Shown piece after piece: positions 27,338 to 35,013 of a DNA stretch of 35,303 bases. The notes beneath the pieces are model-generated. The model was not told where the DNA came from, made no database searches, and saw only the letters and a program-made list of their open reading frames with translations. How positions within the stretch are numbered: the first letter of the stretch is position 1; each line of letters begins with the position of its first letter. Position numbers and translations under genes: made by a program. This DNA is from Deltaproteobacteria bacterium (lineage in GTDB: Bacteria > Myxococcota_A > UBA9160 > UBA4427): assembly GCA_002719955.1 (NCBI GenBank), contig PBFW01000038.1:1-35303 (forward strand), read 5' to 3'.

Positions 27338-27661
27338 TCAATTCTGGACACGGTCCTTCGGCACGTAACGCCCGTCCTCGAATCGATCGAAGATCATTTC
27401 GAGCTGGGGGTGGCGGCAGGGGCTATGGCTCTCGTCGGGAACCAGGTTCTGTTCCGACACGTAGGCGACATAGGTCGAATCATCCGTTTCCGCGAGGACG
27501 TGATAGTAGGGCTGCTCCTTGGCCGGCCGGATCTCCTGGGGGATCGAGAGCCACCATTCCTCGGTGTGATTGAAGAGGGGGTCGACATCGAAGATCACAC
27601 CGCGAAAGGGTCGAAAGCGGTGGACCACGACCTCCCCGATCCCGAACTTCGCATCTCTCAT
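27338..27661 (-). CDS. hspQ: Heat shock protein HspQ
   Basis: HspQ (YccV) is a small hemimethylated-DNA-binding/Lon-enhancer protein. From ATG 27661 the product is 107 residues with the full set of family motifs: AKFGIGEVVVHRFRPFRGVI, VDPLFNHTEEWW, KEQPYYHVLAETDD, YVAYVSEQNLVPDE and RHPQLEMIFDRF. The frame stays open upstream to 27796 but only with Arg/Ser-rich sequence unlike the family. In E. coli HspQ modulates Lon specificity. It is divergent from sixA (154-base gap). Confidence 0.93.
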   Translation of the reverse strand: MRDAKFGIGEVVVHRFRPFRGVIFDVDPLFNHTEEWWLSIPQEIRPAKEQPYYHVLAETDDSTYVAYVSEQNLVPDESHSPCRHPQLEMIFDRFEDGRYVPKDRVQN

Positions 27662-27793
27662 ATCCGCTCCATCGACCTCTCCCGGCCAGCTCCATGCACA
27701 ACGCGCACAACGCGACGAGCGGCCCCGGGGCACACCGCTCGCCCTCGACGATAGCCGACCGAGAACGCCGGAAAGCCCGTTCGGCAGAAGGCG

Positions 27794-27799
27794 CATAAT
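27794..27799 (+). promoter_or_regulatory. Possible -10 element for sixA
   Basis: CATAAT, five of six matches to the consensus, lies 16 bases before the sixA ATG. It is the same hexamer as seen before the DUF481 gene. No clear -35. Confidence 0.25.
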
Positions 27800-27815
27800 C
27801 AGCTAGTCATCTTCC

Positions 27816-28319
27816 ATGCCACGGACCCTGATCCTGATGCGTCACGCCCGACAGAGCGAACTCGCCGTGCGAGATCACGACCGCCCGCTCACAAACGAGG
27901 GCCGAAAGGACGCATTTCGCGTTGGCGAACGGCTCGCCGAGATCGGGCCGATCCCCGGACACGTCCTCTCTTCGACCGCGCTTCGCTGTCGACAGACGTG
28001 GGACGCCGTCGCGACGGGCCTGGCCGCCTCGATTGAAGCCGATTTCGTCTCGAGTCTCTACAGCGCGTCATCGCGCGACCTCCTCGACGCCCTCCACGAG
28101 GTCGAAGAATCCGCCGAATCGCTGCTGATCCTCGCACATAACCCGGGCATGAGCATGCTCGGTCTCGAGCTCGCCGCGGCGCGCGAGTCGGATCTCGACC
28201 TTCTGCGAGCCGGGTTCACGCCGGCGACGACCGCTTGTTTCGAGGTCGATGGAACATGGTCGGGCCTCTGCTCGGGGTCGGCGCGTCTGATTCGATTCGA
28301 ACCCCCGCCTGAGGCATAA
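27816..28319 (+). CDS. sixA: SixA-type phosphohistidine phosphatase
   Basis: SixA removes phosphate from histidine on proteins such as HPt domains or PTS components. The histidine-phosphatase signature is at the start: LILMRHARQSE (catalytic His10 with Arg9), then RPLTNEGRKDAFRVGERLAE, VLSSTALRCRQTWDAV and the second His in LLILAHNPGMSML. The 167-residue length is the SixA norm, without the extra domains of phosphoglycerate mutases. Confidence 0.9.
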   Translation: MPRTLILMRHARQSELAVRDHDRPLTNEGRKDAFRVGERLAEIGPIPGHVLSSTALRCRQTWDAVATGLAASIEADFVSSLYSASSRDLLDALHEVEESAESLLILAHNPGMSMLGLELAAARESDLDLLRAGFTPATTACFEVDGTWSGLCSGSARLIRFEPPPEA

Positions 28320-28416
28320 CCCCTGCTCGATTCCAGAAATCGCAGTGTGCTCGGCATCGTGACCGTGAACGAGCGCGATAGAATAGCGCGACCTTCCCCC
28401 TTGATGAGGTTTCTCC

Positions 28417-28803
28417 ATGACCACGCCTTTCTGGTGTCTTGTTGCCGTCATCTTCATCCCCATCGCCCTCGCCGCCGTCGGCGGCCAATTTCGCAGCAAG
28501 GCTTTCGGCTCCGCTGACAACAAGAATCCCCGCGCCCAGGCCACCCAGCTCAGCGACGCCGGTGCCCGTGCCTACGCGGCGCAGGAAAACGCCTGGGAAG
28601 CCGCGATCATGTTCTCCGTTGCGGTCATCACCACGCATCTCGCTGGTCTCGCACCCTCCGAAGCCGCCCCCTTCACGATCGCCTTCGTGGTTCTCCGAGT
28701 GGTCCACGGGATCTCTTATATCCGGGACATCGACAAGGTTCGGTCGCTCTCCTTCCTGCTCGGGCTCGTCTGCATGATCGCGCTCTTCGTCAAGGCGGCC
28801 TGA
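28417..28803 (+). CDS. MAPEG-family membrane protein
   Basis: The 128-residue protein has four hydrophobic helices (LVAVIFIPIALAAVGG; WEAAIMFSVAVITTHLAGL; FTIAFVVLRVVHGISYI; LSFLLGLVCMIALFVKA). AYAAQENAWEA and VLRVVHGISYI are the conserved MAPEG motifs (ENxxE-like plus R-x-x-H). Eukaryotic MAPEG members conjugate glutathione to lipids; bacterial ones are mostly uncharacterised. A GATGAGG Shine-Dalgarno lies upstream and TAGAAT (28379-28384) is a possible -10. A GST gene is the next one downstream, convergent. Confidence 0.87.
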   Translation: MTTPFWCLVAVIFIPIALAAVGGQFRSKAFGSADNKNPRAQATQLSDAGARAYAAQENAWEAAIMFSVAVITTHLAGLAPSEAAPFTIAFVVLRVVHGISYIRDIDKVRSLSFLLGLVCMIALFVKAA

Positions 28804-28974
28804 GTCGGGCGTAAACCGGCAAGATCCTCGCCCGCAGCGCAGATCGATCTCCCATTCGTCCACGACCTCTCGCCGTCGATCCTTGGAGCCGCTCGCGGTC
28901 GGCGAGGGCCGGGACGACGTGAGCGGGGGACGAGGCCGCCGATCGGAGCCACCCACCGCGCGCCCATGGGCTGG
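28804..28974. other. Gap between convergent genes, no feature seen
   Basis: These 171 GC-rich bases separate the convergent MAPEG and GST genes. I see no coding frame with family resemblance and no hairpin with a T run. Confidence 0.4.
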
Positions 28975-29985
28975 CTAGGAGCCTTCGAGGCAGACCCGCA
29001 GGTTCGGGTGGGCTTCCTTCGCCTCGGCAATCCGTTTGCGGCCATGATCGATGAGTGGGTGGGGGTGGCCGAGGATTGCTTCCTCGTAGGCGGGACGTTT
29101 CTGGAGTCGGCGCCAATAGGCCCCACAAAGCGGTCGTCGCCCATCGCCCAGAAAAACCTCCTCGGCATTCACCTGCCGCAAGCGCTCGAAGATCACCAGC
29201 CAACTGACGTCCGCAAGGGAATAGGCCGCCCCCAGGATCCAGGACCCACCCGCTTGCTCGAGCTGTGCTTCGAGCGCATCTAGGTGGACCCCGAGTTGAT
29301 CACGTGACTTCTGGATGACCGCCGCCGCCGGTGCCAATCTGTGCAGGTTCTCGATCCCTCGAATCTTGAGAATCGCGAAGAGGAAGGGCCGGAACCGCTC
29401 GAAGTGAAAGAGGAGCCCCTCGGCGATCCTCGAGAAGGGAATCTTCTCGATCATCGTGCAGAAGAGGGGGAGCGTCTGTCCCGGAATCGCATTGCCAGCG
29501 CTCTCGTCCCCGTGTGCCAGAGGATCCTCTGTCAGCGACGATCGGTCGATCCACGTCTCCATCGCAGCTCTCAGGTGCGGGTCCTCGGGCACGAGAGAAG
29601 CCACGCCCTCCGGCGCGAAGCGCGCCACGTAGCGAATCTGTTCGTGAGATTCGTAGACCGGGTGTCCGTCGTGGAGCAGGACCGGGACCGTTCCACTCGG
29701 ATTCACCGCGAGAAAGGCCGGTCGGATATTCTCGTAACGACCCGTTTCGATCAGATCGATCGGGTGGCTCTTGTAGGGAATCCGCAGCTCCGCCAAGCAC
29801 ACACGTGATTTCATCGAACAAAGCGACAACGCGTTGTGATAGAGCTCGAAACGCTCCTCATGCGCGAATACGATGTCCTGCTGGAGGCCAGCGGGCACGG
29901 CATGGGTCCTCCGCCGGCTCTTCTCGAACCCGAACCAGACGAGCATCGCGAGGGCGGCGAGTACGAACGCAGCCAAAATGGACAT
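28975..29985 (-). CDS. Membrane-anchored glutathione S-transferase (GDAP1-like)
   Basis: A hydrophobic N-terminal helix (ILAAFVLAALAMLVWFGF) precedes a thioredoxin-fold GST domain. FELYHNALSLCSMKSRVCLA holds the active-site region, LAVNPSGTVPVLLHDG holds the cis-Pro, and YESHEQIRYVAR holds the glutathione-binding E-S pair (here ESH). The helical C-terminal half is long, with an insertion between its helices (about residues 145-230), as in ganglioside-induced differentiation-associated protein 1-like GSTs, and ends with WILGAAYSLADVSWLVIFERL. Length of 336 residues is above the roughly 220 of classic GSTs. ATG 29985 is chosen because it starts just before the anchor. Confidence 0.85.
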   Translation of the reverse strand: MSILAAFVLAALAMLVWFGFEKSRRRTHAVPAGLQQDIVFAHEERFELYHNALSLCSMKSRVCLAELRIPYKSHPIDLIETGRYENIRPAFLAVNPSGTVPVLLHDGHPVYESHEQIRYVARFAPEGVASLVPEDPHLRAAMETWIDRSSLTEDPLAHGDESAGNAIPGQTLPLFCTMIEKIPFSRIAEGLLFHFERFRPFLFAILKIRGIENLHRLAPAAAVIQKSRDQLGVHLDALEAQLEQAGGSWILGAAYSLADVSWLVIFERLRQVNAEEVFLGDGRRPLCGAYWRRLQKRPAYEEAILGHPHPLIDHGRKRIAEAKEAHPNLRVCLEGS

Positions 29986-30209
29986 GGGTGGTGCTCCCCT
30001 GTTCGATTTCGGAGCTGAAACCAGGGTAGCCGGTCGCTCGTGACACAACGCCGATCGCGACCGGAATCTCAGTCATGCGCAGCATCCGCGTGGAGTCTTT
30101 GCTACCCCGGCACTCGGAGCCCGACGGCGAGGTCTGACTGCGAAACAGGCAGGGCCTCGCTGGCCCTTCTGACCACCCCCTTCGATCGACACGAACCGAG
30201 GAGCCCCCC

Positions 30210-30755
30210 ATGTCCAACCCCATCTCGACCCTCCCCGAAGATGAATCCAAGAGCGAACGCCATGAACCGGGACTCGAGGTCGACGAGATCATCGACGGCG
30301 ACACATCGGTACCGCTGCTGGAGTTCGATGCCATCGAACCCGACTTTGAACCTTCGCAGGATCCCTCCGCGGATCTCTCGACCGACGCCACGATGGACGG
30401 CCACGAAGCCTTCGGAGCGACCGATGAGGTCGGCACGCAGGATTCGGTGACGCCCTCGGCAGACGCATCGAGGCGGCGTTCCGGTCCGGTCGCGCTGCTC
30501 CTGGCGGCGCTGCTCCTGGGCTCGGTCGTGATCAATCTCAAACAATCTCGAGACGTCGCCACGCTCGAAATGCAGAGCGCCGAATTCGAGCGCGCGCTCA
30601 GCGACGCGATCGAGCGGGTCGAGATCGAGACGGCCCGGGCCGATGGAGCCGAAGCGGCACTGGAACGGGTCGATGGCGCCGTCGACGTCGTGAACTCGAG
30701 GGTGCTCGGCCTTCAGGAAGCACTCGATGGGCTTCGTGAAGCGACACTCCGATAG
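30210..30755 (+). CDS. Hypothetical bitopic membrane protein with a C-terminal coiled coil
   Basis: I do not recognise a family. The 181-residue protein has an acidic, Ser/Asp/Glu-rich, probably disordered N-terminal 85 residues. A basic RRR stop precedes one transmembrane helix (PVALLLAALLLGSVVINL, about 93-110). The rest is a coiled-coil-like helix (about 113-178; heptad pattern in EFERALSDAIERVEIETARA). By the positive-inside rule the acidic part is cytoplasmic and the coiled coil periplasmic. The start ATG at 30210 follows GAGGAG at a good distance. It lies between the GST gene and the IS5 remnant. Confidence 0.7.
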   Translation: MSNPISTLPEDESKSERHEPGLEVDEIIDGDTSVPLLEFDAIEPDFEPSQDPSADLSTDATMDGHEAFGATDEVGTQDSVTPSADASRRRSGPVALLLAALLLGSVVINLKQSRDVATLEMQSAEFERALSDAIERVEIETARADGAEAALERVDGAVDVVNSRVLGLQEALDGLREATLR

Positions 30756-30824
30756 CAGGCCGCGAAAAAACGCCGATGTCTGCCTCGCCAGGCGATCCGA
30801 CCGTGCGCCGTGTCGTGCTCCGGT

Positions 30825-31262
30825 TCAGCTCGGCGCGCTGACGGTCCCGCTGGTTGCCTCGGCGGCCCAGCCGTGCGCGCCCAGCATTTGACATGCGCGC
30901 GACACGACACCCGGCCGGATCACACGGAACGAATGAGGTTCGCGTGTGGCCGGCCCGTGCCATGGGTGAGGTGGGGGCAGCCGCCAGACCCGCAGTCGTG
31001 CAAGGTTGTACGCCGCCGCCGTGAACGTGAACACCCAGTCGACCTTCCTCGAGATCCGTCGTCGAAGCGTGCGGGGCGCTCATCAGCCAACGTTCGCTGC
31101 GGACTGAGAACAGGATCTGCACAAGAGGGGCGCGAAGCAGCCGCTCCGGTGGGATCGAAGGCCTCCCCATCGTCGAGTAAAGCTCCGAGAACCCCGCCGA
31201 GATCGACTCCAAGGCCCGATCCACCACGGTCCGCATCGGTCGAAGCGGATGATCCGAAGGGA
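30825..31262 (-). mobile_element. IS5-family transposase remnant with the catalytic core deleted
   Basis: On the minus strand the frame from about 31262 reads GRIPSDHPLRPMRTVVDRAL, then STMGRPSIPPERLLRAPLVQ and FSVRSERWLM, the classic N-terminus of IS5-family transposases (usual form DHPLRPIR...GRPSIPPERLLRALLLQ). After SERWLM (about 31081) the frame breaks and within some 25 bases another frame carries RKVDWVFTFTAAAYNLARLR, the family C-terminus. About 250 residues, including the DDE core, are missing. No intact terminal inverted repeats or target duplication could be defined. The N-terminal end abuts the stop of the EthD-like gene. Confidence 0.8.
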
Positions 31263-31270
31263 TCCGGCCC

Positions 31271-31969
31271 TCAGACGTAGAAGCGGTACTCGCTCATGGG
31301 ATGTGAGTCGACTTTCTCGACCGAGAGGAAGGCGTCGCAGCTCTGCATCATGGATTCGAGGTGTCGGCGGTATTTTTCAGGATCGCCGACCGCGTCGTAG
31401 AAAGCCTCGGGATTCTCGAGGGCTTCGAGCGGAAATCCCTCTTCGACGATTCCGCCCCAGGGCGGCGCGCCTTCGGTCAGCGGGCGAACGATCTCGTTGC
31501 GCACGTAGGAGAATGTGCTCTGTGTCTCGACCGCGACATCGCGATGCACGCTCTCCCAGATTCCGACGAATCGGGCCTGCGAGACGCCCTCTTTCGCTTC
31601 GATGCAGCCCACCAGGCTGAAACCAGGCATGCGCTTTCCGACTCCCCCTTTGGGCGTTTCGGTCCTGAGCGGATGAGACTCGACGACGAGGTACCCGGCC
31701 ATCCGATCGCAGACCGCCGAGAGGACGGCTTCGGCCGGCGCCCGATCCTGACAGCACTCGATCCAGAAACTCACGAACGCATCCGGAGCGAGCGCCCCCA
31801 GATGAAGCCGCGCACCGGCGGCGACGTCGGCATCGGTCACACTGATCTTGAGCTGCATCGCCCCATTCTGCGCCAGCGCTTCGGGAAGATTTTCGAGCAG
31901 CCGGTCGCGAAAGGCATCGGCGCCGAAATCGGGAGCGTCGTTCCAAAGGAGATAGGATAGCTTTTCCAT
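31271..31969 (-). CDS. EthD-domain-like protein
   Basis: The 232-residue protein starts MEKLSYLLWNDAPDFGADAF and ends with DAFLSVEKVDSHPMSEY, a layout seen in EthD/dimeric alpha-beta-barrel proteins. In those the N-terminal part speaks of KLSYLLW or KFVYVLW and the last strand ends near MSEY. The middle (FSLVGCIEAKEGVSQARFVG; WESVHRDVAVETQSTFSYV) forms a second barrel repeat. EthD proteins are small oxidoreductase accessories or polyketide/ether-degradation proteins; the exact role is unknown. The last residues (RFYV) lie where the IS5 remnant begins, so the natural C-terminus may have been replaced by the insertion. Confidence 0.72.
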   Translation of the reverse strand: MEKLSYLLWNDAPDFGADAFRDRLLENLPEALAQNGAMQLKISVTDADVAAGARLHLGALAPDAFVSFWIECCQDRAPAEAVLSAVCDRMAGYLVVESHPLRTETPKGGVGKRMPGFSLVGCIEAKEGVSQARFVGIWESVHRDVAVETQSTFSYVRNEIVRPLTEGAPPWGGIVEEGFPLEALENPEAFYDAVGDPEKYRRHLESMMQSCDAFLSVEKVDSHPMSEYRFYV

Positions 31970-32101
31970 GCACCAAAACGTATGGAAGACGGCCGAGGAA
32001 GTCAGGTCGAACCCCGGCGGCGAACTCCGGGGCGAATCATGCGGAGGCGCCAGCCGCTGAGCGGGCGATCAGGCGGGGCTGGCCGCCGCCAGCGATTCCA
32101 T

Positions 32102-32345
32102 CTACGCGGCACCCTCCTCCCGAATCAGATCGAGCAATTTATCCTCGATCGCGAGCGCCTCGCGGGCGTGTTCGAGTGTCTTGGCACCGGTGCGGTCGAC
32201 GGAGGTAGGGCGCCAACGCAATCCGCCTCGTCCTCGGGCATGGCGTCGAGATCCGCTCCCGCCGCCGCGGTCGACCGGCCTGCGACAAGGCCTCGCCGGT
32301 GCGCAACCGGGAAGGCCGTCGACGCAACCCTCCACCCCGGCTGCT
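32102..32345 (-). pseudogene. Frameshifted C-terminal remnant of an unidentified protein
   Basis: One frame ends with a convincing helical tail (SVDRTGAKTLEHAREALAIE and KLLDLIREEGAA, stop at 32102). Upstream, near 32190, the coherent sequence switches to the next frame (DLDAMPEDEADCVGAL). Before that only low-complexity Arg/Gly sequence is seen. I do not recognise the family. Both pieces lie on the strand of the neighbouring cupin gene, which ends at 32352. It may be another gene reduced to its end, or chance open sequence. Confidence 0.35.
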
Positions 32346-32351
32346 CGAGCG

Positions 32352-32801
32352 TTAGGTCACGTTCTGAGCCATCTCCTCGACCGTCGACGTCGCAAGGATG
32401 TTCATGTCCTTGTCGAGCATTTCGAAGAGCTTTCCGTCCGCCGCGTGCAGCGCGAAAAAGACGGTCGCTCCTTCGGGTCCGCCGTGCTCCATATGGGCGT
32501 TGCCGGGCGGAGAACTCGCATAGGTCCCGGCCGTGCGCACCTTCTTCGGCCCCTCCGAGCCGTCCGGAAGGATGTCGGTGAGATGCTGCTCCCCTTCGAG
32601 AACCAGGACCGTGGTATCGGCGACGTGTCGATGAAAATGGCAATAGGAATTCGGCGGCCATTTCACGATCAGGTCGAGTCGCCCCAGTTCGGGGTCCGCG
32701 TGGAGGATGGCCATCTTGTAATCACACGGGTACCAGGCCTCGGGGTCCTGAATATGGGTCCAATCGATATGCTCACTGTCGAAATTGTATTTCGGTTCCA
32801 T
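32352..32801 (-). CDS. Cupin-domain protein (ChrR-like)
   Basis: The 149-residue protein is a single cupin barrel. The first metal-binding motif is HFHRHVADTTVLVLEGEQH (His55, His57 or His59, Glu69, His73). The second contributes the His in GNAHMEHGG near residue 101. LDLIVKWPPNSYCHFHRH matches ChrR-type anti-sigma C-terminal cupins and acetylacetone-cleaving-type cupins. Whether it is an enzyme or sensor cannot be told. It lies 57 bases downstream of the TPR/multi-TM gene on the same strand. Confidence 0.85.
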   Translation of the reverse strand: MEPKYNFDSEHIDWTHIQDPEAWYPCDYKMAILHADPELGRLDLIVKWPPNSYCHFHRHVADTTVLVLEGEQHLTDILPDGSEGPKKVRTAGTYASSPPGNAHMEHGGPEGATVFFALHAADGKLFEMLDKDMNILATSTVEEMAQNVT

Positions 32802-32858
32802 CGTGCCTCCAAGTTGGGTTGGATCCTAGCCGCTTCGATGCAGAACCGAAGACCCTGA

Positions 32859-34610
32859 TCATCCGAGCGATCCCGGCGGCAATGTGCAGCCCGATACCAG
32901 GCGCCTCGACTCCTCGAAGTGTTTGCGCGCCTCCGCGAAGCGCCCCAGCTGCCCCAGCGAAAGCGCGTACGCGCAATGCGTCTGACCATCCTTCGCATCG
33001 ATCGCCAGTGCACGCTCCAGCTCGCGAATCGCCCTCTCGAAGCGCCCGATCCCGTTGAACGCGATGCCGAGGTTGCGGTGGGGTTCCGCCAGCTCGGGCT
33101 CTATCTCGACCGCCCGCGACAGGTGCTCGATGGCCTTGCGGGGCTGTCGCGTAGACCAGAGAAGAACGCCGAGATTATTGTGGGCCTTGGCATAATTCGG
33201 ATCCGACTCGAGCGCCCGGCCATAATGCCGCTTCGCCTCCTCGACCCGACCGGACCGCCAGAACATCTCCCCCAGATTCAGGTGCAGGAGGGGGAAATCC
33301 GGAGTGTGGACCAGCATATGCTCGTAAAGCGTCTCAGTGTCGCGCCAATGGGTGATCTGATCGCGCGTCGCGAGCGCCTCCGTCACCGCCAGAACAGTGA
33401 CGACCGCGACCAGGCTGGCTCTCGCGACGGCACCCCCGCGGCCCGGGGAATCCCAGGCTCGGGCCGCCACCCAGACGGCGACCATTGCGAGACCGATGCC
33501 CGGCAGATAGACATATTTGTCCGAGGCGGTGACCCAGCTATAACGCAGCCCGCCGAGTGTGGGTGCCAGCGCCAACACGAAGAAGAGTCCGCCCGCGAGA
33601 GGCGCCCGCATCCCGCGCACGGCGAGCCAGAGCGTCGCCACAACGAGCGCGAGGAACGTCGCGAGCCCCTTGGCGACGGTCGGGTTTCCCAGGGACAGGG
33701 GATCTGGGAGCAGGTACACGGAGGTGAGATCGACGGGCCAGACGACCTTTGTCAGGTAGAAGACGACGAGATGACACGCTGTCAGCAGGCTCGCGAATAT
33801 CCCCTCGCCGGCGACCTCGATCCCCACGGTCCTCTGATGGGAGACCAGGGTGACGACCGCGAACGACGCCGACATGAGAAAGAAGGGAATCTTTTCGACC
33901 AGCGCATTTCGGCCGAGGCGTCGCAGCGGCCAGCCATCGAAGGTCAGCATCAGTACCGGCAGCACCACCGCGGTCGGCTTCGACAGACATGCGAAGAAGC
34001 AGGCCATCAGCGCGACCCAACGCCAGCGGGGCAAAGTGCCCATCGCAAAGCGCAGATAAGCCAGCAGTCCGACGAGACCGAAAAAGGTTGCGAGCAGCGT
34101 CTTGCGTTCTGCGATCCAGGCGATCGGCTCGACGCTCAGCGGATGCAAGCCGAAGAGCAGACCGATCAGCATCGCCGGAATCAGCAGGCCAGACAAAACG
34201 TAGAGGAGTACCGCCAGGGCCATCGTGTTCAGGACGTGCAAGCCGAGATTCGACCGGTGGAACTGCGTCAGATCATCCGGCCGCCCACCGAGCGCATAGT
34301 CGAGCATCAGTGAAATCATGGTGAGCGGTGCGTAATAGCCGCTCACGGTCGACGGCTCGAGCACCTCGGTGGCAAAGCGTGCAACGGAATCCCAGCTCGG
34401 ATTCTGGACCAGGACATTCCCGGTCAGGAACTCGTCATCATCGAAGGATTGCGCCTGGGCGGAAAGCACCGATGAATGGACGAAGGCCGTCAAGGCACCA
34501 GTCAGAAAAAGGCCCAGAACGAGGGCAGCCAAGCCACCCGGCACGAATCCCCGGAACGAACCACCGGCCTCTGATTCATCGGATCGCGAGTGGGAAGGAG
34601 GTTTCGCCAT
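32859..34610 (-). CDS. Polytopic membrane protein with C-terminal TPR repeats (TMTC/GT-C-like)
   Basis: From the ATG at 34610 the product is 583 residues. About ten hydrophobic helices fill residues 25-430. After a first periplasmic loop with the acidic motif SFDDDEFLTGN come YYAPLTMISLMLDYALGG and LFGLHPLSVEPIAWIAERK, motifs of the TMTC/GT-C glycosyltransferase-like family (acidic pair in the first loop, HP-x-x-x-E-x-x-AW). The C-terminal 140 residues contain three to four TPR units (NLGEMFWRSGRVEEAKRHYG; NLGVLLWSTRQPRKAIEHLS; NLGIAFNGIGRFERAIRELE). Eukaryotic TMTCs O-mannosylate proteins; bacterial relatives are uncharacterised. GTG 34613 directly precedes the ATG. It may share a transcript with the cupin gene. 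Confidence 0.85.
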   Translation of the reverse strand: MAKPPSHSRSDESEAGGSFRGFVPGGLAALVLGLFLTGALTAFVHSSVLSAQAQSFDDDEFLTGNVLVQNPSWDSVARFATEVLEPSTVSGYYAPLTMISLMLDYALGGRPDDLTQFHRSNLGLHVLNTMALAVLLYVLSGLLIPAMLIGLLFGLHPLSVEPIAWIAERKTLLATFFGLVGLLAYLRFAMGTLPRWRWVALMACFFACLSKPTAVVLPVLMLTFDGWPLRRLGRNALVEKIPFFLMSASFAVVTLVSHQRTVGIEVAGEGIFASLLTACHLVVFYLTKVVWPVDLTSVYLLPDPLSLGNPTVAKGLATFLALVVATLWLAVRGMRAPLAGGLFFVLALAPTLGGLRYSWVTASDKYVYLPGIGLAMVAVWVAARAWDSPGRGGAVARASLVAVVTVLAVTEALATRDQITHWRDTETLYEHMLVHTPDFPLLHLNLGEMFWRSGRVEEAKRHYGRALESDPNYAKAHNNLGVLLWSTRQPRKAIEHLSRAVEIEPELAEPHRNLGIAFNGIGRFERAIRELERALAIDAKDGQTHCAYALSLGQLGRFAEARKHFEESRRLVSGCTLPPGSLG

Positions 34611-35013
34611 CACGCCCTTGGCCTGCCGACCCGGACCCGATGGCGTCGGATCGAGGGCCGATCGATCCTCTCCTCCACTCGCCCGACAAGCGTCTCATCC
34701 GGCCCGAGTCGAGAGCGTTGCATCCGGTCCAATCCGCTCCCCCGTCGACCCGACACGAGTCGGCCAGCGTCCGAACGGAATCCGAGGGCAGAACCGGCCC
34801 TAGCCCCCGATCTGATACGAGGGCAAGTTACCCAACAATCCCGGACACTTCGAGCGCTTGGTGGAATGATGCGCTCTGTGGGGCTGGAGTCACCGCGAAC
34901 CACCCACCCACCCCCCAGCGTGAGATCGCCCTCCGAAAGGGTGACCACGGCGATCACGCATATCGCATGACAATGACTCGTATCGGTGGGGCGGAAAACG
35001 GGGCTCATTCTTC
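34611..35013. other. Intergenic region, no gene recognised
   Basis: About 400 bases between the TPR/multi-TM gene and the IS481 remnant. Open frames here are Arg/Ser/Pro-rich without family resemblance. The AT-richer part near 34800-34870 could hold the promoter of the minus-strand gene. A partial inverted repeat (CCTACTCCCC at 35010-35019, GGGGTAGG at 35038-35045) overlaps the end of the remnant and is a possible trace of a terminal hairpin. Confidence 0.4.

Noticed and set aside
32919..34313. A 464-codon plus-strand open frame
   Set aside because: Antisense shadow of the TPR/multi-TM gene; Gln/Arg/Glu-rich with no family resemblance.
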